Assembly: GCA_964467585.1 (NCBI GenBank)
Contig: CAYXRF010000013.1
Coordinates: forward strand, 1 to 43,122
Length of the DNA: 43,122 bases
From: CALVLD01 sp964467585
GTDB taxonomy: Bacteria > Bacillota > Clostridia > Christensenellales > CAG-138
Direction: 5' to 3'
A model generated the notes under the pieces. It was not told the DNA's origin. It saw only the letters and a program-made list of their open reading frames with translations, and did not search any database. Both the position numbers and the translations under genes were made by a program. Positions 14,965 through 23,926 of the stretch are shown one piece after another; positions within the stretch are counted from its first letter, which is position 1, and each line of letters starts with the position of its first letter.

Positions 14965-16185
14965 TCAGCCAAATGAATTAAGCATCCAATATGCGTATGC
15001 TCCGTAGCCTTTGCTTGGGTCGTTTACAAACACATGGGTGACAACGCCGACAAGCATACCGTTTTGAATGATGGGACTGCCGCTCATGCCCTGCACAATA
15101 CCTCCGGTTCTATCCAACAAACGGCTGTCGGTTATCTCAACCACAAGTCCCTTCGGAGCGGGTTCGTCCTGAGCAAGTGTCTTAATTATTCGACAAGCAA
15201 ACGCCTGCACTCCGCTGCCGTCAATTGTTGTCAATATATAGGCGTCGCCCCTTTGCACCTCGTCCGGATATGCGACAGGCATCGGTCGCCCAAGCTCTGT
15301 CCCGATATCCCCAAAGGAATAGCCATATATCCCCAGCTCGGTATTCCCAACAATTGTACCGACCTGCTCGCTTTCGGCATGAAACGTGCCATGCAGCTCT
15401 CCCGGAACGCCCTCAACGCCACGCGAAACGCCAACAATATCCGCATAGACAAGAAGTCCGTCTCTCACGGTAATTAGCCGCCCCGTATCTGCGTCAATTA
15501 CTGCGTGCCCCAATGCGGCAACCAACCCGTTATCCTCCACATAAAAGGATAAAGTTCCCACTCCAACCGTACTGTCGCGCACCCACGCACCCATGCGATA
15601 TTCTCCGTCGCTTGACCTCTGAGGGGTAACGAACAGAGTCACATTTTTGCCCTCACGGTCAATTTGAATTTCGGACTTTGCGGGATTGTCGCTTATAGCC
15701 GTTTGAAGCTGCTCCGCTGTGGAAATCTTTATGCCCGATATACTGAGGATAACGTCCCCCGCCCTGAGCCCCGCTTCATCGGCAGGAGAGCATTTTTTGC
15801 CGTCACTGTTGACAAAAGTGCTGATACCAATAACCATTACACCGCTTGTATGGATTGAAATACCCACAGCTTGACCGCATGGTATCAAATCCACGCGTTC
15901 GCTGATGTATGCATCCATTGTTTTGATGGTTATCATACCAAACAGCTTGCAGGTGACGGTATGCTTCGGCAGAGTTTCATCTGATGTGGATGAAGCCGTT
16001 ACCGAAAGCCCGGATGAATGCTCAAGTATGCTGAGTTCACCGTTAAGCTCGTCAAACGTTTCCGCATAATATGCGTTTGGCAAATTGCGGATCTCGGTCA
16101 TCACCTTGCCGTAATTGAACGAAAACAGCATAAAAGAAACAAGCAAAGAAAGAGATTTTAAAAGGGTATTTCTACATTTTTTCAT
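14965..16185 (-). CDS. spoIVB: SpoIVB serine peptidase
   Basis: SpoIVB is made in the forespore, crosses the inner forespore membrane and cleaves SpoIVFA to trigger pro-sigma-K processing. The 406-residue protein has an N-terminal membrane/signal segment (about 8-24), a PDZ domain (about 95-185, with DEAGLRAGDVILSISG) and an S55 peptidase domain. The catalytic His is in AALGHAVID and the nucleophilic Ser in GIVQGMSGSPII, followed by the conserved VGVVTHVFVNDP. The order recN-spoIVB-spo0A is standard for sporulating Firmicutes. A 17-bp palindrome lies just upstream of the start. Confidence 0.95.
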   Translation of the reverse strand: MKKCRNTLLKSLSLLVSFMLFSFNYGKVMTEIRNLPNAYYAETFDELNGELSILEHSSGLSVTASSTSDETLPKHTVTCKLFGMITIKTMDAYISERVDLIPCGQAVGISIHTSGVMVIGISTFVNSDGKKCSPADEAGLRAGDVILSISGIKISTAEQLQTAISDNPAKSEIQIDREGKNVTLFVTPQRSSDGEYRMGAWVRDSTVGVGTLSFYVEDNGLVAALGHAVIDADTGRLITVRDGLLVYADIVGVSRGVEGVPGELHGTFHAESEQVGTIVGNTELGIYGYSFGDIGTELGRPMPVAYPDEVQRGDAYILTTIDGSGVQAFACRIIKTLAQDEPAPKGLVVEITDSRLLDRTGGIVQGMSGSPIIQNGMLVGVVTHVFVNDPSKGYGAYAYWMLNSFG

Positions 16186-16197
16186 GATCCACCGCCG

Positions 16198-16214
16198 ATA
16201 CAGATAATCTGTAT
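16198..16214. repeat. Perfect palindrome upstream of spoIVB
   Basis: ATACAGAT-A-ATCTGTAT, 8-base arms with one central base, 12 bases upstream of the spoIVB ATG and in the 66-base gap after recN. It could be an operator or a hairpin next to the GGTGG ribosome site. I see no convincing sigma-G promoter with it. Confidence 0.6.
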
Positions 16215-16251
16215 TCAGTTTTTACCTGTGGAGCATAATGTATTCCGCAAA

Positions 16252-17931
16252 TTATAAGGATGCTTTTGCCTTTTTGATAAGCTCACGCGCATGGGTAAGC
16301 GCAGCTTCGCTTGAGGCTTCCGCGCCCATAATACGCGCAAGCTCCTCCGCCTGTTCGCTCTCTGAAAGACGCTTCAATGTTGTAATGGTTCGTCCATCGC
16401 TTTCATGCTTTTCAACAAGATAATGTTCGTCAGCAAACGCGGCAATCTGCGGCAGATGAGTAACGCATAATACTTGATGTTTTTTTGCGATCATTCTCAT
16501 ACGCTGACCAACTATATTAGCGGTGTTGCCGCTTATGCCCGTATCAACCTCATCAAAAATAAGCGTCGGAATGCTGTCTGCATCGGTTATAACCGTTTTC
16601 AGCGCAAGCATTATGCGCGACAGCTCACCACCTGAAGCAACCTTTGACAACGGCTTCTTTGGTTCCCCTGCGTTGGCTGATAACAGCAGCGCAACATTAT
16701 CAACCCCATCAGGGTGAATATCGCCGTCCGCAGTTGAAAACTCCGCGCCCAGCTCCGCCTTCTTCATACCCAATAAGCGGAGCTGTGCCTCGGCAAGCCT
16801 GCACAATTTTTCGGCGGATGCGCGTCTTGCCGCAGTCAGGAGCGCAGCAGCTTCAAAATATCTTTTGCGTGTATCGTCACGCATTTTCAAAAGCTTTTCA
16901 CGCATATCAGCGGAGCCTGTCAGCCGCGTAAGCTCGTTTTCAGCTTCAGCTTTGAATTGCAGCACCGCTTCAATTGATGCGCCATACTTGTGCTTTAGAG
17001 AATTAATCACATCAAGACGAGTTTCAAGCTCGTCAAGTCGCTTTGGGTCAAACTCGCTTTCAATTAGCATATCCCTTATGCTGAATGATATATCTTCAAG
17101 CTCATAGTAGAGGCTGTCAAGCCGTGCGGAAATATCTGAATACTTTTTTGAAAGCTCAGATATGCCGATAAGTGCACGCGATGCAATGTTTAGTGTTGAT
17201 ACCGCTCCCGACTCCGCGTTGAGCGCTTCCGCGCAAATATTAAGCGACTCGCTAATCCTCTCTGAATTACTCAGTATCGCAAGCTCATTCTTTATCTCTT
17301 GTTCCTCATTTGCGGATAGGTTTGCTGCCGTTATCTCTTTAATCTGATAATTGAGTATGTCAATTCTTCTTTCGCGCTCAGCTTCAGACATAAATCCTTC
17401 ATTAAGCTTTGAAGTAATGTCTGAATACTCGTTATATATCGTGTTAACGCGCTGCACAAGCGGAACAATATCCGATGCCATATATGCATCGATTACTGTG
17501 ATATGATTTTTTTCGTCAAGCAAGGATTGATGCTCATGCTGCCCGTGAACGTCCACAAGATAATCTGTAATGCTTTTGAGAAAAGCAAGCTGCACTATCT
17601 CGCCGTTTATTCGACAGATGCTTTTGCCCTGTGACGTGATCTCACGCATCAATATCAGCGAATTGCCCTCGCATTCAAGTCCGGCGTCTTTAAGCCTTTG
17701 TGCGGCAAGCATACAGTCTGATATATCAAAAACAGCTTCAACCCTTGCTTTTTGTTTGCCGTATGATATCATTTCACGACTTGAACGCCCGCCCAAAACA
17801 AGATTTACGCCATCGATAATAATTGACTTGCCCGCCCCCGTTTCACCGGTAAGCACGGTAAATCCTTCGCTCAAATCGATATCCAGCTTTTCTATCAAAG
17901 CGATATTCTCAATTATCAGACGTTCAAGCAT
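16252..17931 (-). CDS. recN: DNA repair protein RecN
   Basis: RecN is an SMC-like ATPase that gathers broken DNA ends early in double-strand break repair. The 559-residue protein begins with MLERLIIENIALIEKLDIDL and a Walker A GETGAGKSIIIDG. A long coiled-coil region fills about 150-370. The signature SGGELSRIMLALK and Walker B PTLIFDEVDTGISG are near the C-terminus. The ATG abuts the nadK stop; its ribosome site (GGGAGAAG) lies in the end of nadK. ArgR, which precedes recN in many Firmicutes, is absent here. Confidence 0.97.
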   Translation of the reverse strand: MLERLIIENIALIEKLDIDLSEGFTVLTGETGAGKSIIIDGVNLVLGGRSSREMISYGKQKARVEAVFDISDCMLAAQRLKDAGLECEGNSLILMREITSQGKSICRINGEIVQLAFLKSITDYLVDVHGQHEHQSLLDEKNHITVIDAYMASDIVPLVQRVNTIYNEYSDITSKLNEGFMSEAERERRIDILNYQIKEITAANLSANEEQEIKNELAILSNSERISESLNICAEALNAESGAVSTLNIASRALIGISELSKKYSDISARLDSLYYELEDISFSIRDMLIESEFDPKRLDELETRLDVINSLKHKYGASIEAVLQFKAEAENELTRLTGSADMREKLLKMRDDTRKRYFEAAALLTAARRASAEKLCRLAEAQLRLLGMKKAELGAEFSTADGDIHPDGVDNVALLLSANAGEPKKPLSKVASGGELSRIMLALKTVITDADSIPTLIFDEVDTGISGNTANIVGQRMRMIAKKHQVLCVTHLPQIAAFADEHYLVEKHESDGRTITTLKRLSESEQAEELARIMGAEASSEAALTHARELIKKAKASL

Positions 17932-18735
17932 TTACATCAGCTTCTCCCGTATAAGCTTAAATATATTCCTCTTTTTGAATCTAATAAACCCAACTGATTT
18001 GTCGGCGTCAAAAACTGTCGCAACATCTTCGGGATCAATCTTGCAAAGATTTCTGCCGTCCGCAATCAATTGACATTCGCCCTTTGACTTAACGGTTATT
18101 ACCGAATCAAAGCCGGTCACTATCGGTCTTACGGTAAGTGAATGCGGACATATAGGTGTGACAAGTATACACTCAAGCCTTGGCGCAACCACCGAGCCGC
18201 CTGCCGATATCGTATAGCCGGTTGAGCCTGACGGAGTGCTGATAATAAGCCCGTCCGCCATCAGATTGCCAACCTCGTCTCCGTCAATATCATACTCAAG
18301 CTGTACGATTGAGGAAAGAGACTGCCTGTGCAGTGTAAAATCGTTCAGACAATCCCCCACGCAAACATCGTTCACACAGCATGAAAGCATACGCTTTCGC
18401 TCAATATGATACTCTCCACTCATAATACGGATTAAGGCATTTTCAAATTCCTCAGCGCCAATCTCGCTAAAAAAACCGACTCTGCCAAGGTTTATGCCAA
18501 GTATAGGCGTGTCCGTAAGCGCCGCTGCGCCCACCGCGCGCAAAATTGTGCCATCCCCGCCAAGCGTCACCAAGCACAGCGCAGATGCTCCATCAGACTT
18601 TGCAAGCTTGGAAAGCTCCTCGGTATCCGTTGCGCATACGCACTCCACACCCATTGCTTCGGCGCATACAATCAGCTTGGCAAGTATCTCCACCGCACCA
18701 TTTTTATTCGGATTTGTAAAAAACAACAGCTTCAT
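17932..18735 (-). CDS. nadK: NAD kinase
   Basis: NadK phosphorylates NAD+ to NADP+. The 267-residue protein shows the family motif LGGDGTILRAV, GINLGRVGFFSEI and the glycine-rich PSGSTGYTISAGG, with a C-terminal ICPHSLTVRPIV segment. No Shine-Dalgarno site is visible in the 13 bases between the tlyA stop and the ATG; instead an extended -10 lies there, so translation may be leaderless or depend on reinitiation from tlyA. It abuts recN, with no argR between. Confidence 0.95.
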   Translation of the reverse strand: MKLLFFTNPNKNGAVEILAKLIVCAEAMGVECVCATDTEELSKLAKSDGASALCLVTLGGDGTILRAVGAAALTDTPILGINLGRVGFFSEIGAEEFENALIRIMSGEYHIERKRMLSCCVNDVCVGDCLNDFTLHRQSLSSIVQLEYDIDGDEVGNLMADGLIISTPSGSTGYTISAGGSVVAPRLECILVTPICPHSLTVRPIVTGFDSVITVKSKGECQLIADGRNLCKIDPEDVATVFDADKSVGFIRFKKRNIFKLIREKLM

Positions 18736-18742
18736 AACAATT

Positions 18743-18751
18743 ATTATATCA
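18743..18751 (-). promoter_or_regulatory. Extended -10 placed for a leaderless nadK transcript
   Basis: The minus strand reads TGA-TATAAT, where TGA is also the tlyA stop, then seven bases and the nadK ATG. The expected start point falls at or one base before the A of ATG. No good -35 hexamer is present at 16-18 bases. Confidence 0.35.
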
Positions 18752-19552
18752 CATTAATTCTCCGTGCGAAAGTGATACTGCGGTTTTTACCGCTTCAAGC
18801 ATATCTCCGATTGAGGAATCGACATTTTTCTTTGCATACATAAGATACTCAATGTTTCCCTTTGGACCGGTTATGGGAGAATAATTCAACCCCATTATTC
18901 CAAAGCCCTGCTCCGCCGCAAAGGCCGCCGCACCGTATAAGACCTCGATATGGGTGTTAATATCCCGCACGACCCCGTTTTTGCCAACCTTTGACCTGCC
19001 TGCTTCAAACTGAGGCTTAACAAGCACGACCGTCTCAGCTTGATCATCCAATATCTCCCACAGTCTCGGAAGTATCAAACGCACAGAGATAAAAGAAACG
19101 TCAACTGAAGCAAACGACGGCGTTTGCTCAAACCATTCGCTCTCCATGAGTCTGGCGTTATGACGTTCTAAGCACACTACTCTGTTATCGTTGCGCAGCT
19201 TCCAATCAAGCTGCCCGTAACCAACGTCAACCGCATATACAAGCTTTGCTCCGTTTTGCAGCATACAGTCGGTAAATCCTCCTGTTGAAGCGCCAACGTC
19301 AACGCAAACTCTGTCCGTAAGTGCAATTGAATAGCATTCAACAGCCTTCTTCAGCTTCAAACCACCCCTGCTTACGTACGGTATTGGATTCTCTCTAACG
19401 ATAAGAACCGCATCCTCCGCAAGCATATCCGAAGGCTTTGATACCTTCACCTCGCCAAAATATACGACTCCCTCAATTATCAAAGCCCGCGCACGCTCAC
19501 GGCTGGGAGCCAAGCCTTTTTCGGTCAACAGCACATCTGCCCTAACGTTCAT
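18749..19552 (-). CDS. tlyA: TlyA family rRNA 2'-O-methyltransferase
   Basis: TlyA-type enzymes methylate the 2'-OH of rRNA ribose (16S C1409 and 23S C1920 in mycobacteria); the old name is hemolysin A. The 267-residue protein has an N-terminal S4 RNA-binding domain (about 3-65) and an FtsJ-like Rossmann domain with the SAM motif VDVGASTGGFTDCML, then AVDVGYGQLDWKL and LVKPQFEAG. The start overlaps the end of dxs by 11 bases. The place between dxs and nadK is usual for Clostridia. Confidence 0.93.
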   Translation of the reverse strand: MNVRADVLLTEKGLAPSRERARALIIEGVVYFGEVKVSKPSDMLAEDAVLIVRENPIPYVSRGGLKLKKAVECYSIALTDRVCVDVGASTGGFTDCMLQNGAKLVYAVDVGYGQLDWKLRNDNRVVCLERHNARLMESEWFEQTPSFASVDVSFISVRLILPRLWEILDDQAETVVLVKPQFEAGRSKVGKNGVVRDINTHIEVLYGAAAFAAEQGFGIMGLNYSPITGPKGNIEYLMYAKKNVDSSIGDMLEAVKTAVSLSHGELM

Positions 19553-21407
19553 AATCCTCTCCCATCATATCGATTAAACGTTTGCGAATCTGTTCTGCGG
19601 TAATCCCGCAAAATTCATCCTGCTGTGAAACAGAAGCTTGCTCGACCACCACGTTTGGTACGCCGAGAGGTTTAACCGACGCGCCGCTTTCGTGCATGCT
19701 TAACCACGCCGCCACTGCTTCACCAAAGCCTGAATCGCAAACTCCATCCTCAACAGTCACAACGTAATGTGCTCGTGAAAGCCTGTTGAGTGCGGTTTCG
19801 TCCATAGGTCTGATAGTTCTTGCATTATACAGCCCAACGTTGAGGCCCTCACAAGCTTTAAGGGCGGTTCCCACCATGCGTCCCGTTGCAACAACGGATA
19901 TGCTCCGCACCGGATGTATGCACTCCCACGTTAAAACGTTCAAGTCGTCTGTCGGCTCTCTTTCCGGAAGTAAGCCTCTGCTGTACCGAATGGCGCAAGC
20001 GGTGACAGAGCTATTGATCGCCCATTGCAGAGAAGCCCTTAGTTCCTGCTGTGAAGAAGGCGACAGCAAGCATATGTTCGGCATGGAAAGCAAGTATGCA
20101 ATATCATAAATGCCATGATGTGTTTCACCATCCGCACCAACGAGACCCGCACGGTCAATGCCAAAAACGACCTTCAGCTTTTGCAGACACACATCGTGGA
20201 GAAGTTGATCGTATCCGCGCTGCAAAAAAGACGAATACACGCAGAACACGGGAGTTACTCCGGAAATTGCCATGCCCGCAGCCATCGTAACGGCATGCTG
20301 TTCCGCAATGCCAACATCAAAAAAGCGATTTGGGAATTTGGTTTTGAATTCGATAAGCCCTGTTCCGGAAGCCATCGCGGCAGTTATTGCCACAACGTCA
20401 GTGCGTTCTTCAGCAATTTTGCAAAGCTCATCCGAAAAAACCTTTGAGTTGGAATTGCCTGTGGACGCCGTGCCGGTGTTTTCGTCAAACCTGCCAATTC
20501 CGTGAAATTTTTCAGGGTCCTGCTCCGCAGGCGCATAGCCCTTGCCTTTATGTGTCAGCACATGCACCACCACAGGCTTGTCCATACGCTTAACATATTC
20601 AAATAACTCGGTTAGCCTTTTGATATCATGCCCGTCAATAGGGCCCAAGTACGTGAAGCCCAACTCTTCAAACAGAACATTTGGCAGCACAAAATATTTG
20701 ATTCTGTTTTTAAGTCCCTCTATGCGATCGCTCAGCCAATTTCCAATCAGCGGGATATGCTTCAGCGCGGTTGAAAACCTGCGTTTGAATCCCCTGTACC
20801 GTTTGCTTGAACGCATCTTCAGCAAATGTCTGCTGACGCCGCCGACATTGCCGGATATTGACATCTCGTTGTCGTTAAGTACCACGATAAGCTGAAGCTC
20901 ACTTTGTCCCGCATCGTCCAGCGCCTCATAAGCCATGCCGCCCGTAAGCGCACCATCGCCTATCAGCGCGATAACGGAACGCTTTTTATTCGTCAAGGCG
21001 TCGGCGCGCAGTATACCGATAGCGGCGGAAATCGATGTGCTTGAATGCCCTGTATTAAACGCATCGTATGGACTTTCGCTCGTCTTTGGGAAGCCGGACA
21101 CGCCACCCTTTTTTCTCAGCGTTTCAAAACGTGCCGTGCGCCCTGTAAGCAGCTTGTGAACATAGCTTTGATGCCCAACGTCAAATATTATCCTGTCGGT
21201 TTGAAAATCAAATACCCTGTGCAGAGCGATTGTCAGCTCAACCACGCCGAGGTTCGATGCCAAATGACCACCGGTATTTGAAACCGTGGTTACAAGATAA
21301 GCTCTTATCTCCGATGCAAGCTCATATAGTTCCGATAGGCTAAGACCACTCAAATCGCTTGGGCAATTAATGCTGTTAAGGTATCTGAGCCTTGCGTAGT
21401 CAGTCAC
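19542..21407 (-). CDS. dxs: 1-deoxy-D-xylulose-5-phosphate synthase
   Basis: Dxs condenses pyruvate and glyceraldehyde 3-phosphate with thiamine diphosphate, the entry step of the MEP isoprenoid pathway. The 621-residue protein shows FDVGHQSYVHK, the ThDP motif GDGALTGGMAYEALDDAG ending in NDNEMSISGN, and the transketolase-type DVGIAEQHAVTMAAG. Translation starts at GTG one base after the ispA stop; AGGAG lies 9 bases upstream. It pairs with ispA, which uses the products of the pathway. Confidence 0.97.
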   Translation of the reverse strand: MTDYARLRYLNSINCPSDLSGLSLSELYELASEIRAYLVTTVSNTGGHLASNLGVVELTIALHRVFDFQTDRIIFDVGHQSYVHKLLTGRTARFETLRKKGGVSGFPKTSESPYDAFNTGHSSTSISAAIGILRADALTNKKRSVIALIGDGALTGGMAYEALDDAGQSELQLIVVLNDNEMSISGNVGGVSRHLLKMRSSKRYRGFKRRFSTALKHIPLIGNWLSDRIEGLKNRIKYFVLPNVLFEELGFTYLGPIDGHDIKRLTELFEYVKRMDKPVVVHVLTHKGKGYAPAEQDPEKFHGIGRFDENTGTASTGNSNSKVFSDELCKIAEERTDVVAITAAMASGTGLIEFKTKFPNRFFDVGIAEQHAVTMAAGMAISGVTPVFCVYSSFLQRGYDQLLHDVCLQKLKVVFGIDRAGLVGADGETHHGIYDIAYLLSMPNICLLSPSSQQELRASLQWAINSSVTACAIRYSRGLLPEREPTDDLNVLTWECIHPVRSISVVATGRMVGTALKACEGLNVGLYNARTIRPMDETALNRLSRAHYVVTVEDGVCDSGFGEAVAAWLSMHESGASVKPLGVPNVVVEQASVSQQDEFCGITAEQIRKRLIDMMGEDYER

Positions 21408-21408
21408 T

Positions 21409-22320
21409 TTATTTTCTCCTATGCAAAATGCTTTCGGTCAGGCACAGCAGATAATCGCTGTTATTGACGCCCTCCAGCACTTTTTTGCAGCGCGCTGCGG
21501 TATTCTCCGAAAACTCTTTCGCCCCATTTAAGCCATAAAGCGTAACGTATGTCAGCTTGTTCTGCTCCGCGTCCTTGCCGACCGTCTTGCCAACGCTTTT
21601 CTGATCCCCCGAAAAATCAAGTATATCATCAGTTATCTGAAACAGCAAGCCCAGTTGAAGCGAAAACTCATTAAGTTTTGCAATCGTTTCATTGTCTGCT
21701 TCCGCAACATATGCCCCGCCAAGCACTGCGGCGGCTATCATATCGGCAGTCTTATGTGTGTCGATGTATAAAAGCATATCGCCGTCATATACTGAATTGC
21801 TTTCAATATCAGCCGCTTGACCGGATATCATGCCGGATATGCCGGAGCGTTTCGCAACCTCATAAACAGCACGATAGTATCCGTTTTTTTGAATGCGCTG
21901 CCCTTCGGCAAGCATATGTTCAAAGGCAAAAGTAAGCAGCCCATCGCCTGCAAGCAAAGCCATTGCTTCTCCGTATGCTTTGTGATTTGAAGGCTTGCCG
22001 CGCCGCATATCATCGTTATCCATGCACGGAAGATCATCGTGTATCAGCGAATAGGTATGTATCATTTCAATTCCGCAGGCTATCGGAAGCGCATTCTTAA
22101 CGTTGCCTTTAAGCATGTCGCAAACAGCAAGTGTTATGCAGGGTCTTATGCGCTTACCCCCCGAAAGGAGGCTGTATCGCATGGCGTCAAGCAACACAGG
22201 GTATCCGCCATCGGTTATTCTTGTCAGCCTGTCAAGCTCTTCTTCGATAAGCAGACGATAATTATCGTTCAGCTCTGCGAACCGACGATATGAATCGGAA
22301 TTACAGATCGTCTGATTCAT
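21409..22320 (-). CDS. ispA: Polyprenyl (farnesyl/geranyl) diphosphate synthase
   Basis: IspA makes C15 (or C10/C20) prenyl diphosphate from IPP and DMAPP. The first aspartate-rich motif is DDLPCMDNDD, followed by MRRGKP; the second is QITDDILDFSGD, with GKTVGKDAEQNKLTY beyond it. I start at 22320 (303 residues), where GAGG is 6 bases from the ATG; the longer upstream frame is only the xseB region read in another frame. It overlaps xseB by 20 bases. Chain length cannot be decided by eye. Confidence 0.95.
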   Translation of the reverse strand: MNQTICNSDSYRRFAELNDNYRLLIEEELDRLTRITDGGYPVLLDAMRYSLLSGGKRIRPCITLAVCDMLKGNVKNALPIACGIEMIHTYSLIHDDLPCMDNDDMRRGKPSNHKAYGEAMALLAGDGLLTFAFEHMLAEGQRIQKNGYYRAVYEVAKRSGISGMISGQAADIESNSVYDGDMLLYIDTHKTADMIAAAVLGGAYVAEADNETIAKLNEFSLQLGLLFQITDDILDFSGDQKSVGKTVGKDAEQNKLTYVTLYGLNGAKEFSENTAARCKKVLEGVNNSDYLLCLTESILHRRK

Positions 22321-22549
22321 TTCCATCCTCGCTGTCATCCTCACGCAGAAGCGATTGCTTGGATACCTTTTCAAGCCGTGCCTCGTAACCGTTAAGCAGC
22401 CTTGTGCAATGGTTTGACAGCAATATGCCCTGCTCGTACAGGCAAACCATCTCCTCAAGCGATTCGTTTGCGCTGCCAAGACGGTTGACGATCTCCTCCA
22501 GCTTTGCAGCGGCTTGTTCATAAGTCATGTTGCTGACTTCAAAGTCCAT
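22301..22549 (-). CDS. xseB: Exodeoxyribonuclease VII small subunit
   Basis: XseB binds XseA to form exonuclease VII, which degrades single-stranded DNA. The 82-residue helical hairpin has the family pattern MTYEQAAAKLEEIVNRLG and SLEEMVCLYEQGILLSNHC, followed by an acidic tail. GGAGG lies 9 bases ahead of the ATG at 22549; an internal ATG (MTYEQ) is a possible second start. The gap to xseA is 84 bases and holds a short perfect hairpin. Confidence 0.93.
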   Translation of the reverse strand: MDFEVSNMTYEQAAAKLEEIVNRLGSANESLEEMVCLYEQGILLSNHCTRLLNGYEARLEKVSKQSLLREDDSEDGNESDDL

Positions 22550-22611
22550 ATTCGCATACCTCCAACCATAACGTACAATAAATAATTATATTCAGTCATT
22601 ACGCTTTGTGC

Positions 22612-22626
22612 GCCGTATAATACGGC
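22612..22626. repeat. Perfect hairpin/palindrome between xseA and xseB
   Basis: GCCGTAT-A-ATACGGC, 7-base arms with one central base, 7 bases past the xseA stop. A minus-strand TATAAT (22590-22585) follows, without a good -35. It may be a processing hairpin, weak terminator or operator that sets xseB apart from xseA. Confidence 0.5.
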
Positions 22627-22633
22627 TTTGCTA

Positions 22634-23842
22634 TTATGCAGATTCAGATGTCGTCCGAATAACCGACACATCCGCACGCCCATCGGGCAATCGGACGACA
22701 GCCGTTTGTCTCAGCTTCAACTCGGAAACGGAAGTAATAAATCTGCCGTTTTCATCGGTTACAATCGCATATCCGCGCTTGAGCACCGCCATTGGGTCGA
22801 GCGACTTTAGCTGTGCTTCAACAGATGCGTTCTTAATGTCTGCTTCGGAAACAGCCTTTACAGCATATCCCTGCATTAAGCTCGATGCGTTATTGATACG
22901 CTCTTTGTACACGTTCATTAAGCCTTTAACAGTGTCAGCCGATGCAAATCGTTTGACTGCCTGAATATGCTGCCGCGATAGGTTTAATGCAGAGAACGCA
23001 AATTCACTCATGCGTTCAAATGCGTCCTCTATGTTTGAGGTTATTCTGCTGAATTCCGGGCAGCTGAGCTCTGCCGCTGCCGAAGGCGTGGGCGCTCTTA
23101 AATCAGCCGCAAAGTCTGCAATTGTAAAATCCGTCTCATGCCCCACCGCGCTGACTATCGGTATAGGAGACGCTGCGATTACACGCGCAAGCGCTTCATC
23201 ATTGAAGCAGCTCAAATCCTCATAGCTGCCGCCGCCCCTGCCAACAATTATCACATCGCATTTATTGGAGCGAGACAGCGCCTTAATTGCGGCGATAATC
23301 TCCTTTGGGGCAAGTGCGCCCTGTACGGCGCAGGGCGCGAACAATATATTCATGCTTGGGAATCGACGTCTGATTACCGTAACCATGTCATGAAGCGCCG
23401 CTCCCGATTCACTTGTTGCTATGCCAATGCATTTTGGCAGCAGCGGCAAGTCCCTTTTTCTTTCAAACAGTCCCTCTGCCTCAAGCTTTGCCTTCAGTTC
23501 GATAAAGCTTTTATAAATGTCTCCCTCGCCCTGCTCACGCATTGCTTCAACATAAAGCTGAAACTGACCGTCCTTTGGGTAGATAGCAGCGGTGCATCTT
23601 GCAATGACCTGCATACCGTCAACAGGTTCCATTTTTAGCGTTGCCGCTGCAGAACGGAACATTACGCACCTCACCGCTGCCGCAGAATCCTTAAGTACAA
23701 AATAAATATGACCTGACGGATGCTTCTTTATGCTGCCTATCTCTCCGGTGATTTTAAAGCTCCGCAGCCTTGGGTCTGTGGATATTATGCCGTTTGCATA
23801 TTCATTCAGCATCGAAACTGAAAAGACCAAATCAGCTTTCAC
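22634..23842 (-). CDS. xseA: Exodeoxyribonuclease VII large subunit
   Basis: XseA is the catalytic subunit of exonuclease VII. The 402-residue protein begins with an OB-fold tRNA_anti-like domain (ITGEIGSIKKHPSGHIYFVL) and continues with the nuclease domain: IIVGRGGGSYEDLSCFND, PIVSAVGHETDFTIADFAAD and RAPTPSAAAEL. A long helical region follows. Translation begins at GTG, with GAGGTG six bases upstream. Confidence 0.96.
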   Translation of the reverse strand: MKADLVFSVSMLNEYANGIISTDPRLRSFKITGEIGSIKKHPSGHIYFVLKDSAAAVRCVMFRSAAATLKMEPVDGMQVIARCTAAIYPKDGQFQLYVEAMREQGEGDIYKSFIELKAKLEAEGLFERKRDLPLLPKCIGIATSESGAALHDMVTVIRRRFPSMNILFAPCAVQGALAPKEIIAAIKALSRSNKCDVIIVGRGGGSYEDLSCFNDEALARVIAASPIPIVSAVGHETDFTIADFAADLRAPTPSAAAELSCPEFSRITSNIEDAFERMSEFAFSALNLSRQHIQAVKRFASADTVKGLMNVYKERINNASSLMQGYAVKAVSEADIKNASVEAQLKSLDPMAVLKRGYAIVTDENGRFITSVSELKLRQTAVVRLPDGRADVSVIRTTSESA

Positions 23843-23864
23843 TCTATCACCTCATCTGAGTACA

Positions 23865-23901
23865 TAAAATGCAAGCCTTTGCACAATGCTCGGGCTTGCA
23901 T
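23865..23901 (-). terminator. Hairpin with short T-run between nusB and xseA
   Basis: ATGCAAGCC (23869-23877) pairs with GGCTTGCAT (23893-23901), a perfect 9-base stem. In the minus direction it is followed by TTTT. It looks like a weak terminator or attenuator after nusB; xseA has no evident promoter of its own. Confidence 0.5.
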
Positions 23902-23926
23902 AAAGGCTAAATCTTCATGCCCATTT

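Noticed and set aside
15189..15195. Perfect 0A box (TGTCGAA, minus strand) inside spoIVB about 250 bases ahead of spo0A
   Set aside because: The same 7-mer also occurs inside recN (17610-17616) and nusB (24176-24182), the rate expected by chance, and it is fixed by codons here. The recognition helix of this Spo0A is also changed.
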